The notes under the pieces were generated by a model. The model was not told where the DNA came from, did no database searches, and saw only the letters and a list, made by a program, of their open reading frames with translations. DNA of 64,000 nucleotides, from contig JADKEK010000002.1 of assembly GCA_016718035.1 (NCBI GenBank), positions 434,001-498,000 of the forward strand, written 5' to 3'. Shown one piece after another: positions 26,201 through 35,824 of this stretch. A program made the position numbers and the translations under genes. The DNA comes from Bacteroidota bacterium (GTDB lineage Bacteria; Bacteroidota; Bacteroidia; Chitinophagales; BACL12). How positions within the stretch are numbered: the stretch's first letter is position 1; the number at the start of each line of letters is the position of its first letter.

Positions 26201-26971
26201 ATGGATAAGTTAGACCCATATTTACAAAAGTCGTTTGATGATATTGTTTTTGAAAATCGCAATAAACAATATGGGTCCTATTATTTGCGGTCAATAACCA
26301 GACAAAATACCTTTCGTGGCCTGTCTTTTACTACCTATCTGGTGGGTTTCGCGTTGTTTTTCCATTATATAGACTTCGACTTCTTTAATAAGGAAACCCC
26401 TCCGCTTGTGCTTTATGAAACCGAAGTTACACTTTCTGACCCTCCTCCAATTTTAGAAACAATGCCTCCGGCAGTTCCTCCCACCGAACAACTAGTTGCG
26501 ACGGAAGAACTGGCAGAATTGGTTGTTCAGGAAGATGATAAAGTGATAGAAAAAACTGAAACTACCGAAAGCACTCCTTCCGACAGCACAACAACGGGAA
26601 CCAAAACCGATGGCAACAATCCAAATTCCAATGTAACCGGGAATGGCAAAACTGTTTACCTGAGCACTGAAGTGAAACCGGAATACCCGGGTGGCACCAA
26701 AGGTTTAAATCGTTACCTCAGCGATAACCTTAAATACCCCGATGTGGCGCGTGATAACGGCATTACCGGGATTGTCACTGTGTCATTTATCATAAACGAA
26801 GACGGCTCAGTTTCAAACGCGAAGGTAGAACGCAGTATTGGCGGCGGTTGCGACCAGGAAGCGCTAAGAATTGTTTCAGAAATGCGCAAATGGAAACCGG
26901 CAAAACAAGGTGGCGTTCCAGTTGCAGTCTATATGAAATTGCCTATCGTTTTTCAGCTGCAGGACAATTAA
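26201..26971 (+). CDS. tonB: TonB family energy transducer
   Basis: 256 residues. A cytoplasmic N-terminus (YLQKSFDDIVFENRNKQYG, typical of Bacteroidota TonB) is followed by one membrane segment (about 45-62) and an extracytoplasmic stretch rich in Pro, Glu and Thr (about 65-150). The C-terminal TonB domain (about 160-256) contains PEYPGGTKGLNRYLSDNLKYP, split around YPGG, then GIVTVSFIINEDGSVSNAKV and GGGCDQEALRIVSEMRKWKP. It passes proton-motive energy to outer-membrane TonB-dependent receptors. ExbB/ExbD are not in the window. Confidence 0.93.
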   Translation: MDKLDPYLQKSFDDIVFENRNKQYGSYYLRSITRQNTFRGLSFTTYLVGFALFFHYIDFDFFNKETPPLVLYETEVTLSDPPPILETMPPAVPPTEQLVATEELAELVVQEDDKVIEKTETTESTPSDSTTTGTKTDGNNPNSNVTGNGKTVYLSTEVKPEYPGGTKGLNRYLSDNLKYPDVARDNGITGIVTVSFIINEDGSVSNAKVERSIGGGCDQEALRIVSEMRKWKPAKQGGVPVAVYMKLPIVFQLQDN

Positions 26972-27038
26972 TTAGTTAATTTGTGTTTAAAATGAACATT
27001 TACAATCCTTTAGGCATTATTTTCGTTGTATAACTCAT

Positions 27039-28844
27039 ATGAAAAAACAGGTCCTCAGCATATTAATACTAATTTTTACTGCCTGCATCACAAATGCTCA
27101 AACAGATGCAACGCTTGCTCAGCAATTTATGAGTAATGGCGAATATGATAAAGCTGCAGACATCTATAAAAAACTGTTTAACGAAAATTCCAATTCCAAC
27201 TACAAACCTTATTATAATTGTTTAATGCTGCTCAACGATTTTAAAGAAATTGAACGTATTGCAGAAAAACAAATGAAAAAAAATCCCGACAACCTCACAT
27301 ATTATGTTGATTTGGGGAATGCATTTATAAAACAAGGCAACAAAAAAGAAGCGGAAAAACAATTTGATATCGCTATTCAAAAAATTTCAGATAATAAACA
27401 ACAGGTAATTCAATTGGCTAATGCATTTATTGGCCTCGATAATCTGGAACGGGCAATTACCGTTTATGAAAAAGGACAAAAATTAGTTAGCAACCATACA
27501 TTTAATTACGATCTTGCAGGGTTGTATTACCGCATGGGCAATCTGGATTTGAGTGTCGACACTTACTTAACTTATTATGGTGAAAACGATAATAACGGAA
27601 CTTCAAAAACAACTTCAGCATTAAGCAGAATTTTAGACGAAGAAAGTGACCATCAATTATTGCAGGAAAAATTATTCCAACGTATTCAAAAAGGGAATAA
27701 TGAAATTTTATATACCGAACTGCTTATTTGGGATTATATTCAATTAAAAGATTTTGAAGGTGCTTTTATTCAAACAAAAGCCCTTGATAAACGAAATAAA
27801 GAAAACGGCGAACGTGTTTATGAACTGGCTGAAACAGCGCGACTGGAAAGTGAATACGATGCTGCCATTGATGGATTTAATTACATCATTTCTAAAGGAG
27901 ATAGTTATCCGTATTATTTCAGTTCAAAAAATGGCATTCTGAATTGTCGCAAAGAAAAAATATTTAAAACCAATAGTTATACTATTGAAGATATCAATCA
28001 GCTAAAAGCCAGTTACCTGGAGTTTTTAAACGAATATGCACGAAAAGATATTCGCGCTGCAAATGCCACCAACGACTTATCTAAACTGGAAGCATTTTAT
28101 ATTCACGATGTTGCCAATGCCATAACATTGCTTGAACCAATTGTTGAATGGCCATCTTTGAATTTAACAGAAAAATCACGTTTTAAACTTGACCTGGGCG
28201 ACTACTATTTAATTAGTGGTGATGTTTGGGAAGCAACCTTATTATATTCCCAGGTGGACAAAGCAATGAAAGATGCACCGCTTGGTGAAGAAGCACGATA
28301 CAAAAATGCTAAACTGGCTTATTATCGCGGCGATTTTAATTTTGCTCAAACGCAACTTAATGTATTAAAAGCAGCAACCAGCGAATTAGTTTCAAATGAC
28401 GCGATGAAGTTGTCAGTATTCATTACCTCAAATCTTGGGCTCGACTCCGTAGTTGAACCTATGATGTTGTTTGCCGAAGCCGATTTATTTGTTTTCCAAA
28501 ATAAATTGTCAGAGGCTGTTGTAACTTTAGATACACTCGATAAAACATTTCCCGCTCATCAATTAGCAGATGATATACTGTTTTTAAAATCCGATATCGC
28601 ATTAAAAAAACAAAACCTGAACGAGGCGGTTAAATTGTTGGAAGAAATAAGATCAAATTACAGTTTTGATTTATTAGCAGACGATGCCATTTTTAAACTT
28701 GCCGAAATTTATCAGTTTGACCTGAAGGAGCCGGAAAAAGCCAAGTTATGTTATGAGCAAATCATTTTAAATTACAAAGATTCGCTTTACGTAAATGAGG
28801 CACGAAAACGTTACCGTTCGCTGCGAGGTGATACTTTGAATTAA
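27039..28844 (+). CDS. Exported tetratricopeptide repeat protein
   Basis: 601 residues with a signal peptide (about 1-21, ending CITNAQ). TPR units follow: GEYDKAADIYKKLF (about 34-47), PDNLTYYVDLGNAFIKQGNKKEAE (about 84-107), NHTFNYDLAGLYYRMGNLDL and, after a less regular middle, a second block near 400-600 (AVVTLDTLDKTFPAHQLADDILF, FKLAEIYQFDLKEPEKAKLCYEQIIL) resembling YbgF/BamD-type TPRs. No enzymatic domain is seen. It should act in the periplasm as a binding scaffold; the partner is unknown. A TATTTTCG -7-like box (27018-27025) lies 14 bases before the ATG. Confidence 0.85.
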   Translation: MKKQVLSILILIFTACITNAQTDATLAQQFMSNGEYDKAADIYKKLFNENSNSNYKPYYNCLMLLNDFKEIERIAEKQMKKNPDNLTYYVDLGNAFIKQGNKKEAEKQFDIAIQKISDNKQQVIQLANAFIGLDNLERAITVYEKGQKLVSNHTFNYDLAGLYYRMGNLDLSVDTYLTYYGENDNNGTSKTTSALSRILDEESDHQLLQEKLFQRIQKGNNEILYTELLIWDYIQLKDFEGAFIQTKALDKRNKENGERVYELAETARLESEYDAAIDGFNYIISKGDSYPYYFSSKNGILNCRKEKIFKTNSYTIEDINQLKASYLEFLNEYARKDIRAANATNDLSKLEAFYIHDVANAITLLEPIVEWPSLNLTEKSRFKLDLGDYYLISGDVWEATLLYSQVDKAMKDAPLGEEARYKNAKLAYYRGDFNFAQTQLNVLKAATSELVSNDAMKLSVFITSNLGLDSVVEPMMLFAEADLFVFQNKLSEAVVTLDTLDKTFPAHQLADDILFLKSDIALKKQNLNEAVKLLEEIRSNYSFDLLADDAIFKLAEIYQFDLKEPEKAKLCYEQIILNYKDSLYVNEARKRYRSLRGDTLN

Positions 28845-28934
28845 TGGTATTTAGCCATTGCTTTAGTCTTACTAAATGTTGATGGAACATTTCCTGGTAA
28901 TTTTTTATTGCCTAATTTCGTCACAAAAAAAGTC

Positions 28935-29237
28935 ATGTATATTTATAATGTTATCGTAAAAATCGACCAATCCCGAGCAGATGAATGGTTGGTTTGGATG
29001 CGCGAAAAACATATTCCTGATGTGATGGCAACCGGCTTTTTTACTGAAAACCGAGTTTGCCGCTTGGTAGATGAAGGTGATATGGAAGGCATAACATTCG
29101 CTATCCAATACACATGTAACGATTTGGACGATTTCCTTCAATATAAGCTAACCAAAGCACCTGCGCTCCAAAAAGACCACAGTGAAAAATTCGGAACCGA
29201 TTTTGTCGCGTTTAGAACATTAATGGAAGTTGTGTAA
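28935..29237 (+). CDS. DUF4286 family protein
   Basis: 100 residues from ATG 28935 (MYIYNVIVKIDQSRADEW). The open frame reaches a TTG at 28908, which is unlikely because the sequence there (CCTAATTTCG) looks like a -7 box. The protein has the ferredoxin-like alpha/beta pattern and the WLVWMREKHIPDVMATGFF segment of DUF4286, found widely in Bacteroidota. No function is known. It lies 54 bases before crtI and may be co-transcribed with the carotenoid genes, though no functional link is evident. Confidence 0.82.
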   Translation: MYIYNVIVKIDQSRADEWLVWMREKHIPDVMATGFFTENRVCRLVDEGDMEGITFAIQYTCNDLDDFLQYKLTKAPALQKDHSEKFGTDFVAFRTLMEVV

Positions 29238-29291
29238 TGAACATTATACAAAACAAACTGTTCCTGCACTATCACATTTAATGAAGATTTA

Positions 29292-30767
29292 ATGCCACAA
29301 CACGTAGTAGTAATAGGTTCGGGATTTAGCGGAATTTCAGCAGCATGTGCCCTCGCAAAAAAAGGATATCGCGTTACTGTAGTAGAAAAAAACGAATGCG
29401 CAGGCGGTAGAGCCTCTTTTTTTAAAGCCGATGGATTTATGTTCGATATGGGACCAAGCTGGTATTGGATGCCCGACGTTTTTGAATGGTTTTTTAATGA
29501 ATACGGCTCGAGTGTAGAAGAACATTACGACTTACTTAGACTGGATCCTGCTTATCGAATTTATTTCGCAAAAAATGAAATTACTGATATTCCGGCTTCA
29601 ATAGATGCTTTATACGATTTGTTCGAACAACTCGAACCCGGTTCTTCAATTCAATTAAAGAAATTCCTGAAAGATGCTGCATATAAATATGAGGTAGGCA
29701 TGAAAGACCTTGTATATAAACCCTGCAATTCAATTATGGAATTCGCAGACTTTAGAATGGTGAAAGCTTTATTTACCATGCAGTTGTTTACTTCCCTGCG
29801 GAAAGAAGTGTATGGTAAATTTAAAAATGATAAAATCAGAAAAATACTCGAATTTCCGGTTTACTTTTTAGGGGCATTACCATCCAATACACCTGCTTTA
29901 TATTCTATTTTAAATTATGCCGATTTAGCATTAGGCACTTGGTATCCGCAAGGTGGCATGTATAAAATTATTGAAGGAATGCAGCGCGTAGCCGAAAAAA
30001 TGGGGGTTGAATTTTTATTTAATTCTCCTGTTACCGAAATTGCTACAAACGGCAATACTACCAACGGCGTTTATATCAATGGTAATTTTTTTAAAGCCGA
30101 TGCAGTTGTTGCAGCAGCAGATTATAATCACGTTGAAGAAAAACTATTAAATTCCAAAGCGAAAAATTATGACGCCAAGTATTGGGATAAAAAAGTTTTC
30201 GCTCCATCCAGCATTATTTATTATTTAGGCATAAAAGGTAAAGTGAATAATCTCTTACACCACAACCTGTTTTTCGACCAAAGTTTCGAGCAATTTGCAG
30301 ACGAAATTTATACCAATCCTCGCTGGCCATCAAATCCATTATTTTATGTTTCAGCACCTTCTAAAACCGACCCAAGTGTTGCGCCTGAAGGAGATGAAAA
30401 CCTCTTTATTTTGGTTCCGGTTGCAGCAGGGCTCGAAGACACCCAGGAACTTCGCGAAAAATATTTCGATATGGTGATGAAACGGATAGAGGATTTCACC
30501 GGCGAATCGATTAAAAACAGAATTGTTTACCAGCGCTCCTTCGCTCCAAAAGACTTTGTTTCAAGATATAATGCCTACAAGGGCAATGCCTATGGTTTGG
30601 CGAATACACTCCTTCAAACTGCCATTTTTAAGCCTAAAATGCGTAATAAACACATCAAAAACCTGGTGTATGCCGGCCAATTGACAGTGCCCGGGCCAGG
30701 GGTTCCACCCTCACTTATCTCCGGATATGTAGCCGCCGGCGAGGTAGAAAAAATTATCGGGCATTAA
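29292..30767 (+). CDS. crtI: Phytoene desaturase
   Basis: FAD-dependent desaturation of phytoene to lycopene. 491 residues. The dinucleotide motif VVVIGSGFSGISAACALA (5-22) is followed by VVEKNECAGGRA. The C-terminal carotenoid-desaturase signature reads LVYAGQLTVPGPGVPPSLISG, here LVYAGQLTVPGPGVPP near 466-481. Length and the FDMGPSWYWMPDVFE segment match CrtI of Bacteroidota. It is the first of four carotenoid genes; crtB follows after 62 bases. Confidence 0.95.
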   Translation: MPQHVVVIGSGFSGISAACALAKKGYRVTVVEKNECAGGRASFFKADGFMFDMGPSWYWMPDVFEWFFNEYGSSVEEHYDLLRLDPAYRIYFAKNEITDIPASIDALYDLFEQLEPGSSIQLKKFLKDAAYKYEVGMKDLVYKPCNSIMEFADFRMVKALFTMQLFTSLRKEVYGKFKNDKIRKILEFPVYFLGALPSNTPALYSILNYADLALGTWYPQGGMYKIIEGMQRVAEKMGVEFLFNSPVTEIATNGNTTNGVYINGNFFKADAVVAAADYNHVEEKLLNSKAKNYDAKYWDKKVFAPSSIIYYLGIKGKVNNLLHHNLFFDQSFEQFADEIYTNPRWPSNPLFYVSAPSKTDPSVAPEGDENLFILVPVAAGLEDTQELREKYFDMVMKRIEDFTGESIKNRIVYQRSFAPKDFVSRYNAYKGNAYGLANTLLQTAIFKPKMRNKHIKNLVYAGQLTVPGPGVPPSLISGYVAAGEVEKIIGH

Positions 30768-30829
30768 AAAACTTTAAACTCCTGTGAACAAATCCTCGTA
30801 AATAGGGTTATTATATCTCAATTTCACCT

Positions 30830-31675
30830 ATGCTTGAGTTGTTTCATCAGTCATCATTTCTTTGTAGCCGCAAGGTAACCGAGCTTTACAGCACATCATT
30901 TACACTAGGAATTCGTGCCCTTGATAACCGTTTTCATGATGCTATTTATGGCATTTATGGCTTTGTACGCTACGCGGATGAAATTGTAGATACCTTTCAC
31001 GATTGGGACAAATCAGCACTATTGGCCAGATTTAAAGCCGACACTTATGAGGCTATTGACCAAAAAATATCATTAAACCCAATTTTGCATGCTTTTCAAT
31101 TAACCGTGCATAAATACCAAATTGACAATAAACTTATCGATGCTTTTTTGCATAGCATGGAAATGGATTTATTTACCCAGAATTACAAACAGGAATTTTA
31201 CGAAGAATATATATATGGCAGCGCAGAAGTTGTAGGACTCATGTGTTTGAAAGTTTTTTGCGAAGGCGATAATGTGAAATTCGAATCACTAAAACAAGGA
31301 GCCAGATATTTAGGTGCAGCTTTTCAAAAAGTGAATTTTTTACGCGACATGCAAGCAGATTACAAAGAGCGCGGTCGCGTTTATTTTCCTAACGTAGATT
31401 TTGATAATTTTTGTCGCAATCAGAAAGATGCTATTGAAGCCGACATCCAAAGCGATTTTGAAAAGGCATACGAAGGCATTAAAATGTTACCCGAAGGAGC
31501 AAAATTCGGCGTTTACCTGGCTTATAAATACTATCTGAATCTCTTTAAAAAAATACGTAAAACAGAAGCCGAAAAAGTGCTGCATACCAGAATCAGAGTG
31601 TCTAACCCTAAAAAATTAGGAATTTGGGCTTCGGTTTACCTCCGTTCAAATGTTTTAGGTATCTATGCACCATGA
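30830..31675 (+). CDS. crtB: Phytoene synthase
   Basis: Condenses two geranylgeranyl diphosphates to phytoene. 281 residues with the two Asp-rich prenyl-diphosphate motifs: YADEIVDTFHD (about 43-53) and the later LRDMQADYKERGRVYFP (about 171-187). The segment YIYGSAEVVGLMCLKVF is also typical. It ends in TGA overlapping the crtY ATG (ATGA at 31672-31675), showing translational coupling and also that TGA is a stop in this genome. Confidence 0.95.
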   Translation: MLELFHQSSFLCSRKVTELYSTSFTLGIRALDNRFHDAIYGIYGFVRYADEIVDTFHDWDKSALLARFKADTYEAIDQKISLNPILHAFQLTVHKYQIDNKLIDAFLHSMEMDLFTQNYKQEFYEEYIYGSAEVVGLMCLKVFCEGDNVKFESLKQGARYLGAAFQKVNFLRDMQADYKERGRVYFPNVDFDNFCRNQKDAIEADIQSDFEKAYEGIKMLPEGAKFGVYLAYKYYLNLFKKIRKTEAEKVLHTRIRVSNPKKLGIWASVYLRSNVLGIYAP

Positions 31676-32393
31676 AAGAGCAATATCTCTATCTGATTAT
31701 TAATATTGGAACCATCCTTTTTCCCTTCCTGTTCAGCTTCGAAAAAAGGGTAGCATATTACACTTGGTGGAAATTTTTATTGCCTTCATTGCTCATTACC
31801 GCTACCGTATTTTTAACCTGGGATTACTTTTTTACTCTTAGTGGCGTTTGGGGATTTAGTGAAACTTACACAACAGGAATTGATGTTGCCGGATTGCCAA
31901 TTGAAGAGATTTTATTTTTTATTACTGTCCCTTATGCCAGTATTTTCATATATGCTTTTGTAAATAAATTGTGGCCGAATACCCCACGTTTAGATAAAGC
32001 TCAAAAGTATATTTCTTATGCCATATTAATTATTGCAATTGTTGTTTTGATATTTAATTATGATAAAGCCTATACCGCTTTAAATTGTGGATATGCTATT
32101 GTTCTTTTAAGCCTTCAATTGTTTGTTGTAAAAGGTGCATATATGGGCAAATTTTACCGTTTTTATTTTTGGCATTTAATCCCGTTTTTATTGTGAACGG
32201 AATTTTGACAGGCACTGGTATCGACCAGGAAGTAGTGTGGTATAACAACACCGAAAATCTGGGCATTAGAATGGGTACTATTCCGGTTGAAGACAGCCTC
32301 TATAGCCTTAGTTTGATGCTGATGAATATTACCATTTTGGAATATTTAAAATCCCGATTTAAAAAACATAATCAAATACCTATTGTTGCATAA
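31672..32393 (+). pseudogene. crtY: Lycopene beta-cyclase (fused CrtYc-CrtYd type), frameshifted
   Basis: Cyclises lycopene to beta-carotene. The heterodimer-type membrane cyclase domain occurs twice in fused forms. The first frame reads from MKEQYLYLIINIGTILFPF through EEILFFITVPYASIFIY to FYFWHLIPFLL and stops with TGA at 32194-32196. In the next frame the sequence continues with VFIVNGILTGTGIDQEVVWYNNTENLG and IGTIPVEDSLYSL, broken here for length, as expected for the second half. One extra T in the TTTTT run 32185-32189 restores LIPFFIVNGILTGTG and a protein of about 240 residues. The site reads G TTT TTA, close to but not a proper T TTT TTA slippery heptamer, so programmed frameshifting is less likely than a missing base. 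Confidence 0.9.
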
Positions 32394-32413
32394 TTGCATT
32401 AACAGTAACTTTG
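32383..32413 (+). promoter_or_regulatory. Promoter of crtZ
   Basis: TTG at 32383-32385, a 20-base spacer and TAACTTTG at 32406-32413 (full TAnnTTTG match) lie 13 bases before the crtZ ATG. It suggests the hydroxylase can be made apart from the crtI-B-Y transcript. Confidence 0.5.
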
Positions 32414-32426
32414 TAAAACAAATACG

Positions 32427-32888
32427 ATGTTAATTACCATATTGATAAACATTATAGCTTTTATTGGCGCTTTCGCTTTTATGGAAGCTTTTGCGTGGTT
32501 TGTGCATAAATATGTTATGCATGGAATTGGCTGGTTTTTACATAAATCCCATCACGAACCACGCCATGGTAAATTTGAACTCAACGACTTATACGCTATC
32601 ATATTTGCTGCTCCGGCAATTGTTTTAATGTATATTGGCTCGCCTGAATATAATTATGTATTTTGGATTGGCTCAGGAATTACCGCTTATGGGTTTTGTT
32701 ATTTTTTGTTTCACGATGTAATTGTTCATCGCCGCATGAAACATCATTATAAACCGCATAGCAAATATATGTTGCGGATTATGCGCGCGCACAAAGTGCA
32801 TCATAAAAAAATGAGCAAAGAAGAAGGCCAGGCGTTTGGGTTTTTATTTGCACATCCTAAATTCGACGTTAAAAAAACCGACGAATAA
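32427..32888 (+). CDS. crtZ: Beta-carotene hydroxylase
   Basis: Di-iron membrane hydroxylase adding 3-hydroxyls to beta-carotene to give zeaxanthin. 153 residues with the four His clusters of the fatty-acid-hydroxylase superfamily: HKYVMHG (about 28-34), HKSHHEPRHG (about 39-48), FHDVIVHRRMKHH (about 93-105) and RAHKVHHKK (about 118-126). No ketolase (CrtW/CrtO) is near, so zeaxanthin is the predicted end product of this cluster. Confidence 0.95.
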   Translation: MLITILINIIAFIGAFAFMEAFAWFVHKYVMHGIGWFLHKSHHEPRHGKFELNDLYAIIFAAPAIVLMYIGSPEYNYVFWIGSGITAYGFCYFLFHDVIVHRRMKHHYKPHSKYMLRIMRAHKVHHKKMSKEEGQAFGFLFAHPKFDVKKTDE

Positions 32889-32892
32889 CTAT

Positions 32893-34107
32893 TTAAGAAA
32901 TACGCAGAATATTCTTCTTAAAAAAGAAGGCGCTAATTGCTAAAACACCTGCTGTAATCGCTATTAATACAATGGCATTTTGCGTAACACCTGCAACCCC
33001 GGTTTCACGCCAAAAAATATCGTAAAATCCCTGTATACTCCAATAATTAACCGAAATCACTGCTGCATCTTGCATAAAAGCCGGCATTATATATAAAGGA
33101 ATCATACTGCCGCCAATAGCACTCATAAATAATATAATAATTGTACTTAATGAATCCGCTTGTTTTTTCGAACGGACAATACTTGCCAGCAAAACACCAA
33201 AAGCAGAACAGGCAATAGCTGTTGTTAAAATCATGATAATCAACGCCGGTAAATTCATGAAAATATCGAGCCCGAATGCCAACCAGGAAAAAACAAACAT
33301 GACCGAAAGTTGAAAAATAGCCACAATAACAGCAGTCAGCATTTTCCCAAACAAAATTTCGAAAGGCGTAATCGGCGATTGTAATAATTTTTTTAGCACT
33401 CCGTTTTCTTTTTCTTCCAACATACCTGAACCAATAGAACGAACGCTAAATAACAACATCATAATTGCTGTCCCTGCAACAGCTTGAATTAACCCCCAAT
33501 TGCTTTCTTCTTCACCAACAACACTAGTCATTGATATCAATTGTTCCTGTTCATTTTCTTTGTTCAATCCTGATTTTAAATTGTTGCGAATTGAATCTTG
33601 TGTTTGCGCAGGCAAATTTGAAAACATATTTTGCATAATACGGTCAACACCTTTATCTGCATCTTTTTCACCTTTGACTGAAGATATTTTACTTACCAAT
33701 AAATTCTGCAGCACACTTATTTCCATCGCACGACTTTGGTCATATTGCAATTCAATAGGTATATCGGTGCCATTATTAAGCGCATCTTCGTATCCTTTAT
33801 GGATAATAATATTCGCAATTTGGTCGCCGCTTTTAATTTGATTTTTTGCACTTTGTGTATCTGTAGCAATACAAACAATTCCGGGTATAGCATCAAGCTC
33901 AGTAATAATATTTTTTGAAGATGTAGTTTGATCCTCATCAGCATATAACACAGCTATCGGTGTACCTTCTTCCTCATCATCAGCACCAACTCCACCAAAT
34001 GCCAATGCAAAAAGTGTTATCAATCCTATCGGTAATAATAGTGATAAAATTATAGCCCTTTTATCAGTAAAAAATATTTTTAAATCCTTTCGTGTTATTT
34101 TCCACAT
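32893..34107 (-). CDS. ABC-2 type permease
   Basis: 404 residues: one N-terminal membrane segment (about 18-38), an extracytoplasmic region of about 170 residues, then about five membrane segments from 215 to 400. SIGSGMLEEKENGVLKKLLQSPITPFEILFGK (about 225-256; quoted in part: EEKENGVLKKLLQSPI) is the typical coupling-helix region of ABC-2 drug/lipid exporters. The gene starts 20 bases after the stop of its ATPase partner. Substrate unknown. Its stop is 4 bases from that of the convergent crtZ gene, with no terminator visible. Confidence 0.88.
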   Translation of the reverse strand: MWKITRKDLKIFFTDKRAIILSLLLPIGLITLFALAFGGVGADDEEEGTPIAVLYADEDQTTSSKNIITELDAIPGIVCIATDTQSAKNQIKSGDQIANIIIHKGYEDALNNGTDIPIELQYDQSRAMEISVLQNLLVSKISSVKGEKDADKGVDRIMQNMFSNLPAQTQDSIRNNLKSGLNKENEQEQLISMTSVVGEEESNWGLIQAVAGTAIMMLLFSVRSIGSGMLEEKENGVLKKLLQSPITPFEILFGKMLTAVIVAIFQLSVMFVFSWLAFGLDIFMNLPALIIMILTTAIACSAFGVLLASIVRSKKQADSLSTIIILFMSAIGGSMIPLYIMPAFMQDAAVISVNYWSIQGFYDIFWRETGVAGVTQNAIVLIAITAGVLAISAFFFKKNILRIS

Positions 34108-34127
34108 AATTGCTTGTATTTAAATAA

Positions 34128-35042
34128 CTAGTCGCGTAATTGTCTGCCGGTTAAGTGTAAAAATATCGCCTCCAAACCACTGCTTTTTATATCAATATTA
34201 TGAATTGCAATTTGAGCCCCCGAGCATTTGTTTACAATATCAGATAAATGTCCTTTAGCGTCTTTAATCTGAATAATTATTTCATTTGCAGCAGCGGTAT
34301 GTTGAGTTGCATATCCTGGAATTATGCCATCGCTATTTCCTGTGTAGGTAATAACTATGGAATCATCCAATGAATAATTTGTTTTGAGTTCGTTCAGGCT
34401 TCCTTCAGCAATTATTCTACCGCTATCTATAACACCAATTTTATCACACATTTTTTCTGCTTCCTCCATATAATGTGTAGTATATAAAATTGTTTTACCA
34501 CCGGTATGCATTTCATCCAATAACTCATAAATTTTATTCCTGCTTTGAGGGTCAATGCCAACAGTCGGTTCATCCATAACTATTAATCCCGGATTATGCA
34601 TCAACGCAGATGCAATATTCACCCTTCGTTTCATACCACCCGAATAGGTTTTTACCGCATCATTTTTCCGGTCCGCCAACCCAACCCATTCCAATAAATA
34701 GTTAGCTTGTTTTTTTGCATCAGCACCGGTTATGCCATATAAACTGCCCCAAAAAAGTAAATTATCGAAGGCACTCAGTTCATCATACAAGGCAATTTCC
34801 TGAGGCACAACTCCCATATGCATCTTAACTTGCTGCTGATGTTTATATACATCAATTCCGGCTATCTGTATATCCCCCGTATCAGGAGGCATAATTGCAC
34901 TGATCATATGAATTGTTGTAGTTTTACCGGCGCCATTTGGTCCTAACAAACCATAAAACATACCGGGCGTAAGCGTTAAACTGATTCCGTTTACAGCTTT
35001 AAATTGATCAAAGGTCTTGGTGATGGAATTTACCTTCAGCAT
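34128..35042 (-). CDS. ABC exporter ATP-binding protein
   Basis: 304 residues. Walker A GPNGAGKT (34-41), signature YSGGMKRR (133-140), Walker B LIVMDEP (153-159) and H-loop TTH near 190. The family is that of drug/antibiotic and NatA-type exporters (CcmA-like). It forms a two-gene operon with the permease that follows. It differs clearly from the first ABC pair at 1.9-4.1 kb, so these are two separate systems. It is divergent from the GNAT gene with a 71-base AT-rich gap. Confidence 0.92.
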   Translation of the reverse strand: MLKVNSITKTFDQFKAVNGISLTLTPGMFYGLLGPNGAGKTTTIHMISAIMPPDTGDIQIAGIDVYKHQQQVKMHMGVVPQEIALYDELSAFDNLLFWGSLYGITGADAKKQANYLLEWVGLADRKNDAVKTYSGGMKRRVNIASALMHNPGLIVMDEPTVGIDPQSRNKIYELLDEMHTGGKTILYTTHYMEEAEKMCDKIGVIDSGRIIAEGSLNELKTNYSLDDSIVITYTGNSDGIIPGYATQHTAAANEIIIQIKDAKGHLSDIVNKCSGAQIAIHNIDIKSSGLEAIFLHLTGRQLRD

Positions 35043-35113
35043 AGCGGTTATTAAATGGTAAATGTATTAATTAATTTAGTAAGCAAATTACTCAAAGCAA
35101 ATTTTTTTCGTAA

Positions 35114-35824
35114 ATGCCGGAAATAGTTGATAAAAAATGGGATTCTGATTTTTTTGGATTCATAACCGGTGAATTGCATTTTAGTGGCAATAAAGAGGAG
35201 TTTAACCAAATGCTCCGTATTGCATCTGAAAATAATTACCGTTTGTTATATTGGAAAATTCCGACAAGCAATGAAGCAAATAATCGATTGGCGGCAGCAG
35301 AAAATCTATTTTTAGGTGATACTAAAATGGTATATCAAATTCCGGCTGTTGCAAATTTATCGCCTGAAATAAAACAACAGGTACACAGTTGGAATCAACC
35401 TCCAAACGAACAACTCATCAGCCTAGGTATTACAAGTGGTGAATTTTCCCGGTTCAAGACCGACCCTAAAATGCCCAATGGAATTTTTGAAAAAATGTAC
35501 ACCGAATGGGTCAAACAATCTGTTCAAGGCACAATGGGAAATGGTATTTATTATATCGGAAACGAAACACTAATAAAAGGTTTTGTCACTTTACAATTTC
35601 ATCCTGATTATGCAGAAATAGGATTAATTGCTGTTCATGAAAATTATCGCAAACAAAATATCGCTTCAAATCTTATACATTTTGCTGCTTATATCGCTTA
35701 TTCACACAATTTAAAAAATGTACATGTGGCAACACAATTGGCAAATATTCCGGCAAATAATTTATATACAAAATGCGGAGGCACAATTATCAGCTCCGAA
35801 AATATTTTTCATATCTGGTTATAA
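35114..35824 (+). CDS. GNAT acetyltransferase (RffC/WecD-like)
   Basis: 236 residues. The opening VDKKWDSDFFGFITGEL resembles WecD/RffC-type dTDP-amino-sugar acyltransferases. The C-terminal GNAT core has AEIGLIAVHENYRKQNIASNLIHFA (about 174-198, quoted in part: VHENYRKQNIASNLI), the acetyl-CoA loop being of the R/Q-x-x-x-A type, and the closing NNLYTKCGG segment. The amino-sugar substrate is only suggested. The stop overlaps the next start (TAATG). Confidence 0.75.
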   Translation: MPEIVDKKWDSDFFGFITGELHFSGNKEEFNQMLRIASENNYRLLYWKIPTSNEANNRLAAAENLFLGDTKMVYQIPAVANLSPEIKQQVHSWNQPPNEQLISLGITSGEFSRFKTDPKMPNGIFEKMYTEWVKQSVQGTMGNGIYYIGNETLIKGFVTLQFHPDYAEIGLIAVHENYRKQNIASNLIHFAAYIAYSHNLKNVHVATQLANIPANNLYTKCGGTIISSENIFHIWL

